Assembly (NCBI RefSeq): GCF_000153405.2
Contig: NC_020802.1
Coordinates: forward strand, 1,073,883-1,137,882
Origin: Psychromonas sp. CNPT3
GTDB taxonomy: Bacteria > Pseudomonadota > Gammaproteobacteria > Enterobacterales > Psychromonadaceae
Direction of reading: 5' to 3'
Length of the DNA stretch: 64,000 nucleotides
The translations under genes were made by a program, and so were the position numbers. Within the stretch, counting starts at the first letter, position 1; the number at the start of each line of letters is the position of its first letter. Shown one piece after another: positions 15,546 to 22,962 of this stretch. The notes beneath the pieces are model-generated. The model saw only the letters and a list, made by a program, of their open reading frames with translations. It was not told the origin of the DNA and ran no database searches.

Positions 15546-16511
15546 ATGAATGAAAGAAATGAGGCATTCGATGCCCTAAAGGGGTTACTAATAGTTTTTG
15601 TTATATTAGGTCATGTACTGTTGGGGAGTATCTCAGGAAATCTAGGAAGAGAAATAATTTATTTTTTCCATATGCCATTGTTCTTGGCCGTCACTGGTTA
15701 TTTCGTAAAGGATACCTTACTCAAACGGCCGTCACTTGATATTCTAAGGCAATATACACATAGAATGTTAATTCCTTTTATTGTTGCATTTATTTTCTAT
15801 ACTACTGTGACTGTATCTTCCTATGGGTCTGTAACTTTTGAACAGGCGATAACTAAACTTATTTACCCTTATTATCATCTTTGGTACATCCCAGCGGTTA
15901 TGATTTTTATTTATTATATTAAAATATTAGAATCAATCCCCAAAATAGCTTCAATGTTAGTGTTAGCGTTTTTTTTATTTTTGGCTATATTTTTTGCGGA
16001 CCATGATCAATATACCTACGATATCACTGTATATAAGTTGCTTGGCGACAAAAGATTTTATTACTTCTTTATATATTTTTATGCAGGGTATTACCTTTCA
16101 TCAAGACAATTAAATATTAATAAAGATATAGCATTAGTGTCATTCGTTATCGGTTTATTGTGCTACGGATATTCTGAGAATACGTTATTAATTGGTTTAG
16201 GTAAAAGCGTTTCAAATATTAGTATGATACTATTTTTACTATCATCCATAAAATTCACTGCCTATAAAAGTAGTTTTCTCGGGGCAGTTGGAAAGGTTTC
16301 ACTACCGATATACTTATGGCATGTGTACCCGCTAATGATTCTAAAAAAACTATCTATATCTACATTAGAATACTATTTACTCTCCGCTTTTATCTTTGTA
16401 TCTTTTATCTGCATACTTGTAAAGCTTGAGGGTAAAAACGAATTACTCGATAAGTACCTATATGGGGCAGTTCAAAGCAGAACAACACGCCCTGAGGTAG
16501 ACCACAAGTAA
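15546..16511 (+). CDS. Acyltransferase 3 family membrane protein
   Basis: The 321-residue product has about 9-10 membrane helices and opens with NEAFDALKGLLIVFVILGHV, the standard start of acyltransferase 3 proteins, including the H in LGHV. IIYFFHMPLFLAVTGYF is the second family motif. Such enzymes O-acetylate surface sugars or peptides; this one resembles the fucose 4-O-acetylase type. GAGG lies before the ATG. A terminator hairpin follows the gene, unusual within this array, and no clear attC does. Confidence 0.85.
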   Translation: MNERNEAFDALKGLLIVFVILGHVLLGSISGNLGREIIYFFHMPLFLAVTGYFVKDTLLKRPSLDILRQYTHRMLIPFIVAFIFYTTVTVSSYGSVTFEQAITKLIYPYYHLWYIPAVMIFIYYIKILESIPKIASMLVLAFFLFLAIFFADHDQYTYDITVYKLLGDKRFYYFFIYFYAGYYLSSRQLNINKDIALVSFVIGLLCYGYSENTLLIGLGKSVSNISMILFLLSSIKFTAYKSSFLGAVGKVSLPIYLWHVYPLMILKKLSISTLEYYLLSAFIFVSFICILVKLEGKNELLDKYLYGAVQSRTTRPEVDHK

Positions 16512-16539
16512 AAATCAGCTGTTTATTGCAAATTTTAAC

Positions 16540-16560
16540 AGAGGTGAACCTCTTCTTTTT
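16540..16560 (+). terminator. Rho-independent terminator after the acyltransferase
   Basis: AGAGG-TGAA-CCTCT followed by TCTTTTT, 28 bases after the stop codon. Confidence 0.65.
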
Positions 16561-16810
16561 AACGCGTCTAAATATTTAGATCCGTCATATGGCGTGTTGG
16601 TTTTCCTTTGTTTTTTTGCTGTGCATAATATGCCTTTTCCCCAAAGGAATAACGGATTGAAAATCCGGCGCATTCAACAAAAGTTTGTCTTAAAAATATC
16701 GGGTAACTATATCTCCAAGGCATCCTCATTTATTACCACTACGCTCAATAACGGGGAGGGAATTTCTACGTATATTTTCAGTTCAGAGGCATCATAGTAA
16801 CGTCATTACA
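16561..16810. other. Gene-poor stretch
   Basis: No convincing gene. A perfect 14-bp palindrome (TCTAAAT/ATTTAGA) sits at 16567-16580 between AACGCG and GGCGTGTT, possibly the relic of a short attC. Confidence 0.4.
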
Positions 16811-17064
16811 ATGGAATCTTTATCTGAACAATTTATTGCTTTATAGCAGAGCGTATGTAAGAACCTTCACTATACTTTGGTATTAGTTATGATCTGTATA
16901 TAGATAATGAGAAGGACTCAATTTTCATCTTTCACGAAAATTGGAGATCAGAACAAGATCTAAATACTAATTTAGAGTCTTCACATATTAAAGAGTGTTT
17001 TGGCGTTATTGGCGAGAGGTTAGATTCTGTCGAAATATCAAAGATCACTAAAGTCAGTGTTTAA
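16811..17064 (+). pseudogene. Truncated antibiotic biosynthesis monooxygenase-like gene
   Basis: The frame 16861-17064 has no start codon but reads YDLYIDNEKDSIFIFHENWR and then LESSHIKECFGVI, the C-terminal half of an ABM/YgiN-type dimeric barrel monooxygenase. A short frame before it (ATG at 16811, MESLSEQFIAL then stop) may be the degraded N-terminal half. The two parts are joined by stops and a frame change. It is followed by an attC, so it was once a cassette gene. Confidence 0.6.
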
Positions 17065-17066
17065 AA

Positions 17067-17166
17067 ATAACTAACCAGAACTTTAAACGGAAAAATACAA
17101 CAGGCTGTTTTCACATTTTTTCAACATTTAGCCTCTATATTTTGCTGCTTAAATAGGCGTTATAAG
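17067..17166 (+). other. attC recombination site
   Basis: AATAACTAACCAGAACTTTAAACGG and TTGCTGCTTAAATAGGCGTTATA pair; the inner arms CAACAGGCT / AGCCTCTATATTTTG match. Confidence 0.75.
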
Positions 17167-17194
17167 TGTTCTCAAACATAGTTTAAAGGCAGAC

Positions 17195-17755
17195 ATGAAA
17201 TGTTCAGTATTCATAGCAACGAGTGCAGATGGTTATATCGCCACACTGGATGGTGGCGTGGACTGGTTGCATACAGCAGGAAACCTAGATGCGGATATAA
17301 GCAACGATGATATGGGGTTTCATGATTTTATGGGATCGGTTGACTGTATGATCATGGGCCGTAAATGCATGGAGATGATTTCCCAGATGAATTTAACCCC
17401 AGAGCAATGGCCGTATGGGAAAATGCCAATTTATGTTCTTAGCAAGACACTTAAAGACGCGCCGTATAACCTCCAAGGTAAAGTTGAGATGTACTCGGGT
17501 GAGATTAAACTGCTCATTAGAACGTTTGAAGAAAAAGGATATAAGAGTGCATATATTGATGGTGGCTTTACCATTACATCATTCTTAAATCATGGTCTCA
17601 TTAATGAAATTATACTTACTAAAATACCTGTCTTATTAGGTGAAGGAACACCGCTTTTTGGTAATGTAAACAAAAAATTAAAATTAGAAAAGACTGAAGT
17701 AAAGTCGTTTAAAAATGACTTCTACCAAGTAAAATATGGCGTAAATTACTTATAA
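17195..17755 (+). CDS. Dihydrofolate reductase/RibD C-terminal family protein
   Basis: The 186-residue product has the RibD_C/DHFR-like pattern: CSVFIATSADGYIATLDGGVDWL, then VDCMIMGRKCMEMI, YVLSKTL, YKSAYIDGGFTITSFL, and IPVLLGEGTPLFG. These are the NADPH-binding elements of YyaP/YwjB-type reductases; the substrate is not known. It is cytoplasmic. Another gene follows after 55 bases without an attC, so the two may share a cassette. Confidence 0.87.
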   Translation: MKCSVFIATSADGYIATLDGGVDWLHTAGNLDADISNDDMGFHDFMGSVDCMIMGRKCMEMISQMNLTPEQWPYGKMPIYVLSKTLKDAPYNLQGKVEMYSGEIKLLIRTFEEKGYKSAYIDGGFTITSFLNHGLINEIILTKIPVLLGEGTPLFGNVNKKLKLEKTEVKSFKNDFYQVKYGVNYL

Positions 17756-17810
17756 TAAGGCGCAGCAAACCGTCTGGTGCTGATCTGCACATTTAAAAAG
17801 GATACGAAGA

Positions 17811-18287
17811 TTGAAACTTATACCGATACTATTTTGTATTCTATTTTCAGGGAATTTAATGGCAGAAGGCAGGTTCTTAAATTATCAAGATGCACACCCG
17901 CAGGCGCTCATAAGTATTGAGAAGGCTTCTCTTCAAACAATCAACGACTTTAAAGAATATGGAATTAAAGAGTTTGGATATGATGAGGCGTCAATAAAAA
18001 TATTGAGCGACATTATAACCACAGAGAGAACTCACTATTCTGAAAATGCAAAAAAAATACTGCCAAACATTTGGGGGGCCTATTTAGGAAATACCATCAT
18101 CAAAAATTTTGGCGGAAAGTGGGTGAAATATGACAATCAGTACGTCGTAATAGTGGGAGTGGAAAAACCACATATATGTTTTCCTATTCAGAAGGTGCAT
18201 AAGCATATATTAAATGGAAAGATCGATTCGATATATGCTTTTTATCTCTCTACCAGAAAGATAAACGAAGAGTTAAGTACTGAGTAA
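17811..18287 (+). CDS. Exported hypothetical protein
   Basis: The TTG start at 17811 follows AAAAAGGATACGAAG, a good ribosome site. The 158-residue product has a signal peptide (MKLIPILFCILFSGNLMAEG, cleavage near residue 18). The mature part is alpha/beta with a late strand pair WVKYDNQYVVIVGVEKPHIC. I do not recognise a family. The stop TAA (18285-18287) is also the left flanking direct repeat of a MITE-like element, so the insertion sits exactly at the gene end. The MITE lies between the gene and its attC. Confidence 0.65.
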   Translation: MKLIPILFCILFSGNLMAEGRFLNYQDAHPQALISIEKASLQTINDFKEYGIKEFGYDEASIKILSDIITTERTHYSENAKKILPNIWGAYLGNTIIKNFGGKWVKYDNQYVVIVGVEKPHICFPIQKVHKHILNGKIDSIYAFYLSTRKINEELSTE

Positions 18288-18446
18288 TACCAAAGGAATT
18301 AATTTAGCTTCCATGTATTGCGCAGAAAAAATTAACACTAGCAAGGCGTGAGTTGCAGGAGATAGTTGTTCTCACTTCAAAACTCACAACGCAGCTAGAG
18401 ATAATTTCAACAAGCAAGACGGGTAACCTTTTTAGTTCCTTCGGTA
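18288..18446 (+). repeat. MITE-like element, copy A (159 bp)
   Basis: The ends TACCAAAGGAATTAA and TTTAGTTCCTTCGGTA are inverted repeats. Direct TAA triplets flank the element (18285-18287, 18447-18449). It is nearly the reverse complement of copy B at 45850-46008. There is no coding frame, so any movement would need a transposase in trans. Confidence 0.85.
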
Positions 18447-18456
18447 TAAGATGGTG

Positions 18457-18552
18457 TATAACAAGCTCATGAAGTCAGGTTCGTAACGCGGTCTCATTCA
18501 TTGCAAAAACAAAAGACGCAATAAATTTATCACCGTTTATGGGGGCGTTAGG
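18457..18552 (+). other. attC recombination site
   Basis: TATAACAAGCTCATGAAGTCAG pairs with the right edge ACCGTTTATGGGGGCGTTAGGC. The left 20 bases recur at the attC starting at 21042. Confidence 0.8.
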
Positions 18553-18599
18553 CATTCATCATATACATCGGTATTTGGTGTTTCTCATTAAGGAACAAG

Positions 18600-19193
18600 A
18601 TGTCTCTATTAATCGCAATGGTATCGTTCTCGTTGGCAATGTCAATTTCACCTGGACCAGTAAACATGGTGATTGTTTCTTCGGGTGCAAGTTACGGTAT
18701 TCGCAAAACGTTTTCTTTCGTTTCGGGTGCTACGATTGGTTTTACATTATTACTGCTATTTATTGGTTTAGGTTTTTATAAGGTTATTGATCTGTATCCA
18801 TCTATTCTCAAATATTTAGCGATAGCAGGCTCTATATTCATTATGTATATGGGTTATTTTCTTGCTTCATCAAAACCCGAACTAGATATAAAAAAAGAGA
18901 AACAGCCCACTTTTATTCAAGGTTTTCTATTACAGTGGTTAAACCCTAAAGCATGGATTGCATGTGTTGCAGGTGTTTCATTGTTTTCAGTACCTAATGA
19001 TAACGGAGTGTTTTTAACCTTTTCATTTATCTATTTTGTCGTTTGCTATTTCTCATTATTGGCTTGGTCTGTATTAGGAAGCAAGGTGACAATATTTTTA
19101 AATAGTGAATTTAGATTAAAGGCATTCAATATTTTAATGGGGGGGTTATTAATGGTAACCGCCTGTTTTTTGCTTTATTCACAGTTTATATAA
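18600..19193 (+). CDS. LysE family translocator
   Basis: The 197-residue membrane protein carries VSFSLAMSISPGPVNMVIVS (the SPGP family loop) and FIQGFLLQWLNPKAWIAC (second family motif), with about six helices. It is a predicted exporter of amino acids or small metabolites. The RhtB-type layout differs enough from the gene at 12684 that this is not a local duplication. AAGGAACAAG precedes the ATG. Confidence 0.87.
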   Translation: MSLLIAMVSFSLAMSISPGPVNMVIVSSGASYGIRKTFSFVSGATIGFTLLLLFIGLGFYKVIDLYPSILKYLAIAGSIFIMYMGYFLASSKPELDIKKEKQPTFIQGFLLQWLNPKAWIACVAGVSLFSVPNDNGVFLTFSFIYFVVCYFSLLAWSVLGSKVTIFLNSEFRLKAFNILMGGLLMVTACFLLYSQFI

Positions 19194-19286
19194 TTAACAA
19201 AAAGCTCAATAGAATGGCTTTGTTGTCGTATTTTTGCATCAAAGCCGTAAAAATTACGCCAGTAAGCCAGCGCTAGATTGGCGTTA
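19194..19286 (+). other. attC recombination site
   Basis: The left part ATTAACAAAAAGCTCAATAGAATGG pairs with CCAGCGCTAGATTGGCGTTATG; the loop contains the TTTTTGCATCAAAGCC element typical of one attC subtype here. The core GTT lies at 19283-19285, at the left edge of duplicate copy 2. Confidence 0.75.
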
Positions 19287-19304
19287 TGCTCTCAAGGAAA
19301 TTTT

Positions 19305-19628
19305 ATGATTTATTCAACAACGGAAACCATTCCAGGAAAAGAAATCACCGAAATATTAGGTGTTGTAACGGGTAACGTAGTGCAATCGAAACATATAGGC
19401 CGTGACATTATGGCAAGTTTAAAAAGTATTATTGGTGGTGAAATCCGAGGCTATACAGAAATGTTAACCGAGGCGAGAGATATTGCTGTTCAACGTTTAA
19501 TTGAAAATGCCAATCAAAAAGGTGCTGATGCTGTTGTTGGAATTCGCTTTACCACAAGTGCGATCATGGATGGCTCTTGTGAGTTAATGGTTTTCGGCAC
19601 GGCTGTTAAATTAAGAACGAACGCATAA
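19305..19628 (+). CDS. YbjQ family (DUF74) protein, copy 2
   Basis: The 107-residue product is identical to that of the gene at 14105 at both DNA and protein level. The start is again the ATG after CAAGGAAATTTT. Here the preceding core is a normal GGCGTTATG, whereas copy 1 follows a degenerate core, so this copy is the better candidate for the donor or the still-mobile cassette. Confidence 0.88.
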   Translation: MIYSTTETIPGKEITEILGVVTGNVVQSKHIGRDIMASLKSIIGGEIRGYTEMLTEARDIAVQRLIENANQKGADAVVGIRFTTSAIMDGSCELMVFGTAVKLRTNA

Positions 19629-19693
19629 CTGTTGGCGGCGTTCATTCTTTGTTAGTTTAGCCAACAATTATTCGCCACTTATGGGGCGTTATA
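19622..19693 (+). other. Short attC site, copy 2
   Basis: Identical to the site at 14422-14493. Confidence 0.8.
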
Positions 19694-19711
19694 TCATTCG
19701 GAGTATTAACT

Positions 19712-20092
19712 ATGAGTCCTATTAAACATGGATTATCTATTGGTATTGAACGAGTTGGTGAAAATTTATTTCTTTCGTTAAAAGGTGTCGGGAAGCTTAC
19801 GCATGCAGACTATGAAATATTTACACCTTTGATAGATTCAGCTTTAGCTTCAGTAAAGGAGCCCAAAGTGGATGTGTTAATAGACGGTACGGAATTAGAG
19901 GGCTGGGAGTTAAGGGCTGCTTGGGATGATTTTAAGCTCGGCCTTAAACATAACAATGAGTTCAACAAGATAGCAATATACGGAAATAAAAACTGGCAAG
20001 AAATAGCAGCTAAAGTCGGTTCTTGGTTTCTGTCCGGTGAAGTTAAGTATTTTGAAAACCTAACGAATGCAACGTTGTGGTTGAAAAAATAA
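19712..20092 (+). CDS. SpoIIAA-like (STAS superfamily) protein, copy 2
   Basis: The protein is identical to the product of 14512-14892. The sequence after the stop is unlike that after copy 1: it starts TATAACC (attC-like left edge) but then reads as the remains of a protein-coding frame, with no recognisable attC right core before the minus-strand gene at 20285. Confidence 0.8.
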   Translation: MSPIKHGLSIGIERVGENLFLSLKGVGKLTHADYEIFTPLIDSALASVKEPKVDVLIDGTELEGWELRAAWDDFKLGLKHNNEFNKIAIYGNKNWQEIAAKVGSWFLSGEVKYFENLTNATLWLKK

Positions 20093-20093
20093 T

Positions 20094-20273
20094 ATAACCA
20101 TAATTTTAGATGGGAAAAATACAGTTGTCGCGTTTTTTGAAAAAGGAGAACTTCTACAGCTTCGTGATAGGGTTGTTGAAAAGTCGCTCTGTTGTATATG
20201 TAGGTATTTATACTTAATAAAAGTGGTTCTAGCACTATTTGACTCTAAAAATGGTCATCAAAAAAATCGATGA
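20094..20273 (+). pseudogene. Start-less coding remnant
   Basis: An open frame without a start codon reads DGKNTVVAFFEKGELLQLRD and stays open for about 60 codons to the TGA at 20271-20273. The first 30 residues look protein-like and the rest does not. It may be the internal piece of a lost cassette gene joined to the duplicated block. Confidence 0.3.
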
Positions 20274-20275
20274 CC
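20253..20275 (-). terminator. Terminator of the 38-residue gene
   Basis: GGTCATC and GATGACC form a 7-bp stem; on the minus strand it is followed by ATTTTT. It lies just beyond the stop of the small minus-strand gene. Confidence 0.65.
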
Positions 20276-20284
20276 TTTAATTAG

Positions 20285-20401
20285 TTAATTAACTGAAGAA
20301 GTACTTGTGATTTTTTTCGCAGCCTTTGCTGCTTTCTTTTCTTTTGGTGTTAAAAGTGCTTTCTTTTTAGTATTTTTTTTACTGTCTTGGCCTTTACTCA
20401 T
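20285..20401 (-). CDS. Small basic protein, 38 residues
   Basis: The start ATG (20399-20401 on the plus strand) follows AAAAAGGAAAG, a strong ribosome site. The product MSKGQDSKKNTKKKALLTPK continues with EKKAAKAAKK and a Ser/Thr tail: highly Lys-rich, no hydrophobic core, probably disordered and nucleic-acid or ribosome associated. Similar tiny Lys-rich proteins occur in marine gammaproteobacteria, but none has a function I can name. It runs against the array direction and has its own terminator. The longer frame reaching 20527 lacks a ribosome site. Confidence 0.65.
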   Translation of the reverse strand: MSKGQDSKKNTKKKALLTPKEKKAAKAAKKITSTSSVN

Positions 20402-20601
20402 GATACTTTCCTTTTTGAGATAAACTATTAAGCCTAAGTCAGTTTGAGCCAACCTAAGAACTGGGCTTACGCAGTGACGTTGTGGGTCAAAGTGTAACAA
20501 TATCAGTATGACTCGAAGAATGAGCAATTGATAGGAATAGCTAACATTAACCGATTATTATTTTTGGTTGCTGTATATTATTAGCGCATATTATGTATCG
20601 C
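20402..20601. other. Intergenic stretch
   Basis: This must hold the promoter of the small minus-strand gene; I see no further gene or clear repeat. Confidence 0.4.
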
Positions 20602-20674
20602 TCTATAACAATGCACTTAAACCGTGGGTTACGGTTCGTTTGTTTGCTATTTTAGCCCACTAGTGTGAGTGTTT
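20602..20674 (+). other. Degenerate attC
   Basis: TCTATAACAATGCACTTAAACCG and arms GTGGGTTA / TAGCCCACTAG pair, but the right core reads GAGTGTTTTT, far from CGTTATR. Confidence 0.55.
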
Positions 20675-20688
20675 TTTGGGGATAGTCC

Positions 20689-21036
20689 GTGATCGAAGCT
20701 TTTATCGTATTTATTCTGATTTACGTCGTTTTTTCTTTGTTCGCGTGGATCAATGCAAAAAGAAGACGTGCTCTTTATTGGAGTGATATTTGTCCGCCTG
20801 TTGTTTTACCTCTCTTTTGGGTTGCGGTTACAGCGACAGGATATGGGCATCAAAGTTTAAGCCATATTATTGAAGTTCCAATTGTTCTTATCGTGAGTCT
20901 TTTACTTTTAAATATTCGCGTTTTTGTCATTGATCGCTATAAGAAAAATTACAAAGTTAATTCATATATCATGCTTGGCTTTGGCTTTATAGTGGTTTTA
21001 TTGTTACGTTCTTTTATGCCATATTTGGCAGAGTGA
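20689..21036 (+). CDS. Small cassette membrane protein
   Basis: The GTG start at 20689 gives a 115-residue product with four likely membrane helices (about residues 2-20, 36-50, 61-80 and 92-110) and a basic first loop NAKRRRALYW. I cannot name a family. A GGGGATAG sequence precedes the start. It sits between a degenerate attC and the attC at 21042, so it is a cassette gene, possibly no longer excisable. Confidence 0.7.
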   Translation: MIEAFIVFILIYVVFSLFAWINAKRRRALYWSDICPPVVLPLFWVAVTATGYGHQSLSHIIEVPIVLIVSLLLLNIRVFVIDRYKKNYKVNSYIMLGFGFIVVLLLRSFMPYLAE

Positions 21037-21041
21037 TCGCA

Positions 21042-21115
21042 ATATAACAAGCTCATGAAGTCAGGTGCGCAACAACTTTTGGCATTCGCCACGGGTTAGG
21101 TGGAAGTTAGGCGTT
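21042..21115 (+). other. attC recombination site
   Basis: AATATAACAAGCTCATGAAGTC, then GGTTAGGTGGAAGTTAGGCGTTTTAT on the right. It shares its left 20 bases with the attC at 18457. Confidence 0.7.
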
Positions 21116-21120
21116 TTATA

Positions 21121-21411
21121 ATGAATGAAGCTTTGAAAGTATCAATAACTAAAGGTTTTAAAAATACTCTTTTAGGATTTGTGAGAATAAGAAAAAACCT
21201 AGACGTCACTCATTTTTCAGATATTGAAACGGAGGCGTTTATAGAAGAAATTCTGTTATCAACGCCACTTGAAGATATAGAAACGAAGGGTAAAAATCAT
21301 TATTTTAGATGTGTTGAGAAAAATGCAATTTTAACGGTTAACGCTCATCGTTTGACTATCATCACAGCAAAGACAATTAACAATAGTTTACGGACAAAAA
21401 AGGTGACTTAA
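21121..21411 (+). CDS. DUF3781-like protein
   Basis: From the ATG at 21121 the product is 96 residues and follows the DUF3781 pattern: LLGFVRIRKNLDVTHFSDIE, then GKNHYFRCVEKNAILTVNAH, and RLTIITAKTIN at the end. The function is unknown; the family is small and cytoplasmic. The preceding attC ends only a few bases before the ATG, so translation signals come from the attC/cassette junction. The upstream GTG in frame at 21100 lies inside the attC. Confidence 0.7.
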   Translation: MNEALKVSITKGFKNTLLGFVRIRKNLDVTHFSDIETEAFIEEILLSTPLEDIETKGKNHYFRCVEKNAILTVNAHRLTIITAKTINNSLRTKKVT

Positions 21412-21492
21412 ACGGACGATGAACAGTTGCCTAGCACTTGTTTATCATGCCTTTTAGCCAACAATTTCGCGCAGCTTAATAAGACAAATTTA
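21400..21492 (+). other. Heavily degenerate attC
   Basis: Inner arms ACAGTTGCCTAG / TAGCCAACAATTTCGCGCAGC and a right side CTTAATAAGAC can still be matched to the array consensus, but both outer cores (TAAC and CGTTA) are gone. Confidence 0.45.
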
Positions 21493-21548
21493 ATCTTGAT
21501 CTGATTTGGCTATTTACGCTGTTAGCATTAAAAACGGAGGTCATAATT

Positions 21549-21905
21549 ATGTACTTAGGAAAGATCCCGAATATCACACAAGATGATCCTGACGTTATCG
21601 CTAAATTACAAACATTTATAGAGTCGTGCGTTGATGAATTTAGCGCCGGCTTGATTGGTGATTTGTCGCATATAAACTTGGGGGCTGAGTGTTCTGCGGG
21701 TATTAATGTTGAAGGCCTACATAAAATTACCGAGGGAGAGTATCAACTTAATTATTCTTATACCTGGTTTATTTATAATGGCTGTGCAGACATGGATGAG
21801 TCGGATAGTGTAGAAGGTGCTACTGTTATTTACATGAGTGATGACGGGGACATTGACATTAAACTTCTTGAAGTTGAAGCGCGAAATACAATCGATGAAT
21901 TTTAG
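21549..21905 (+). CDS. Hypothetical cassette protein
   Basis: The 118-residue product is acidic and mixed alpha/beta (ITQDDPDVIAKLQTFIESCV, then ECSAGINVEGLHKI and YQLNYSYTWFIYNG) with a late ATVIYMSDDGDIDIKLLEV pair. There is no signal peptide or membrane helix. I do not recognise it. GGAGG stands upstream of the ATG with good spacing. No attC is visible between it and the following VOC gene; about 80 bases separate them. Confidence 0.65.
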   Translation: MYLGKIPNITQDDPDVIAKLQTFIESCVDEFSAGLIGDLSHINLGAECSAGINVEGLHKITEGEYQLNYSYTWFIYNGCADMDESDSVEGATVIYMSDDGDIDIKLLEVEARNTIDEF

Positions 21906-21983
21906 TGCTGAAAAACAATAGGCTCCACTCTCTAATCTAACCTGATTTGGATAATGCGCTGTTATGCGCTACGGAGAATATCG

Positions 21984-22346
21984 ATGATGACTCAGCATGA
22001 AAAATTAAATTATGTAGAATTTCCCGCTAAAGATATTGTGGCGACAAAGCTATTCTTTCAAAAAGCATTTGCTTGGACATTTGAAGATTTTGGCCCCGAT
22101 TATACTGCCTTTACGGATCAAGGTCTTGATGGTGGATTTTACAAATCCGATCTAATATCAGCACAAAATAAGGGTTCTGCTCTCCTTATTTTACTGAGTA
22201 ACAACCTTAAAGAAACACAAGTAAATGTTGAGTTGGCGGGTGGTAAAATAACACAGTCTATATTTTCATTTCCGGGCGGTAGTCGTTTTCACTTTACAGA
22301 GCCAAGTGGTAACGAATTCGCTGTCTGGTGCAAAATCAAGGCATAG
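21984..22346 (+). CDS. VOC family protein, last gene of the array
   Basis: The 120-residue product begins MMTQHEKLNYVEFPAKDIVA and proceeds KLFFQKAFAWTFEDFG, typical of the single-domain VOC group that includes PhnB-like and bleomycin-resistance-like proteins; it ends RFHFTEPSGNEFAVW. GGAG lies 7 bases before the ATG pair. It is the last gene with cassette character: no attC follows and the next gene, selO, is chromosomal in type. Confidence 0.85.
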   Translation: MMTQHEKLNYVEFPAKDIVATKLFFQKAFAWTFEDFGPDYTAFTDQGLDGGFYKSDLISAQNKGSALLILLSNNLKETQVNVELAGGKITQSIFSFPGGSRFHFTEPSGNEFAVWCKIKA

Positions 22347-22962
22347 CAAGTCGCTCGAGATCATTCATACTACCCATCTGTTTTACAGGTGCATGCAATA
22401 AAAAGTTGCTTCATTTTTGTTTGGTGCTGCAATTACTTCGTAATAAATGCTTAACGCGCCAGCTTAGGTAACTTAAATTAATGTTTGATGTCAGCTATAA
22501 GAACGAGCGTTTTCCCCTCCAAAATCAGCAGGCCCGATTGTACTTGACTTATAGGCTTGAAATTGAAAAACAGTTATTATACATTGATGTTTTATAATAA
22601 TATCTAACAACGCCGAAGCGCTCCTTTTTAGTTACCATTTTGGGGCGAACTCGAATAGTGTTTCGGTGGTGTAACTAATGAAAATAGCGTAACCATTAAC
22701 AATGCTTACGTCTTGAACAGTTATCTTCGTGAGTGCAGGATAATACTAAAATAACTAAAAAAGTGATCAGTATTACTTGTTAAAATTATCCCTCCCTGCG
22801 TTGTAAATTTTGAAGTGAGAACAACTCTCTCCGGCAACGTACGCCTGATGAGTGCTGATTTTCCTGCGTAATACAGGGAAGCTTAATTAATTTCATTGCT
22901 ATAAATAACAGTGTCCGATCCGCGTATTAAAATTTATATTTACGAACCTTGGTATAAAAACT
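22347..22962. other. Boundary stretch between cassette array and chromosome
   Basis: There is no gene. It holds a MITE copy (22744-22901) and, around 22590-22680, ATCTAACAACGCCGAA and TTCGGTGGTGTAAC, a pair that could be the worn outer arms of a last attC. The promoter of selO should lie at its right end. Confidence 0.45.
22744..22901 (-). repeat. MITE-like element, copy C (158 bp, diverged)
   Basis: It starts TACTAAAATAACTAAAAAAG and ends AATTTCATTGCTA, aligning along its whole length to copy B, with direct TAA triplets at 22741-22743 and 22902-22904. It shares the middle motif TTGTTAAAATTATCCCTCC. Confidence 0.75.

Larger units (their letters stand above)
19287..20094 (+). repeat. 808-bp duplicated cassette block, copy 2
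   Basis: The block is offset from copy 1 by exactly 5200 bases and differs at one position. The sequence flanking each side differs from copy 1, so only the two genes and the inner attC were copied. Confidence 0.95.

Noticed and set aside
16650-16680. GGATTGAAAATCC, like a tRNA-Phe anticodon arm
   Set aside because: No acceptor stem, D-arm or T-arm can be built around it.
16594-16797. Plus-strand open frame of 67 residues
   Set aside because: TTG start without ribosome site, composition not protein-like, overlaps a palindromic non-coding stretch.
18539-18781. Open frame overlapping the LysE gene start
   Set aside because: Shadow of the LysE gene in another frame; begins inside the attC.
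1-22350. Prophage or conjugative island
   Set aside because: No structural phage, integrase, replication or conjugation genes; the attC pattern explains the region.
1-22350. Toxin-antitoxin cassettes
   Set aside because: Expected in large arrays, but no convincing pair (RelE, HigB, Phd, ParD type) is seen in this segment.
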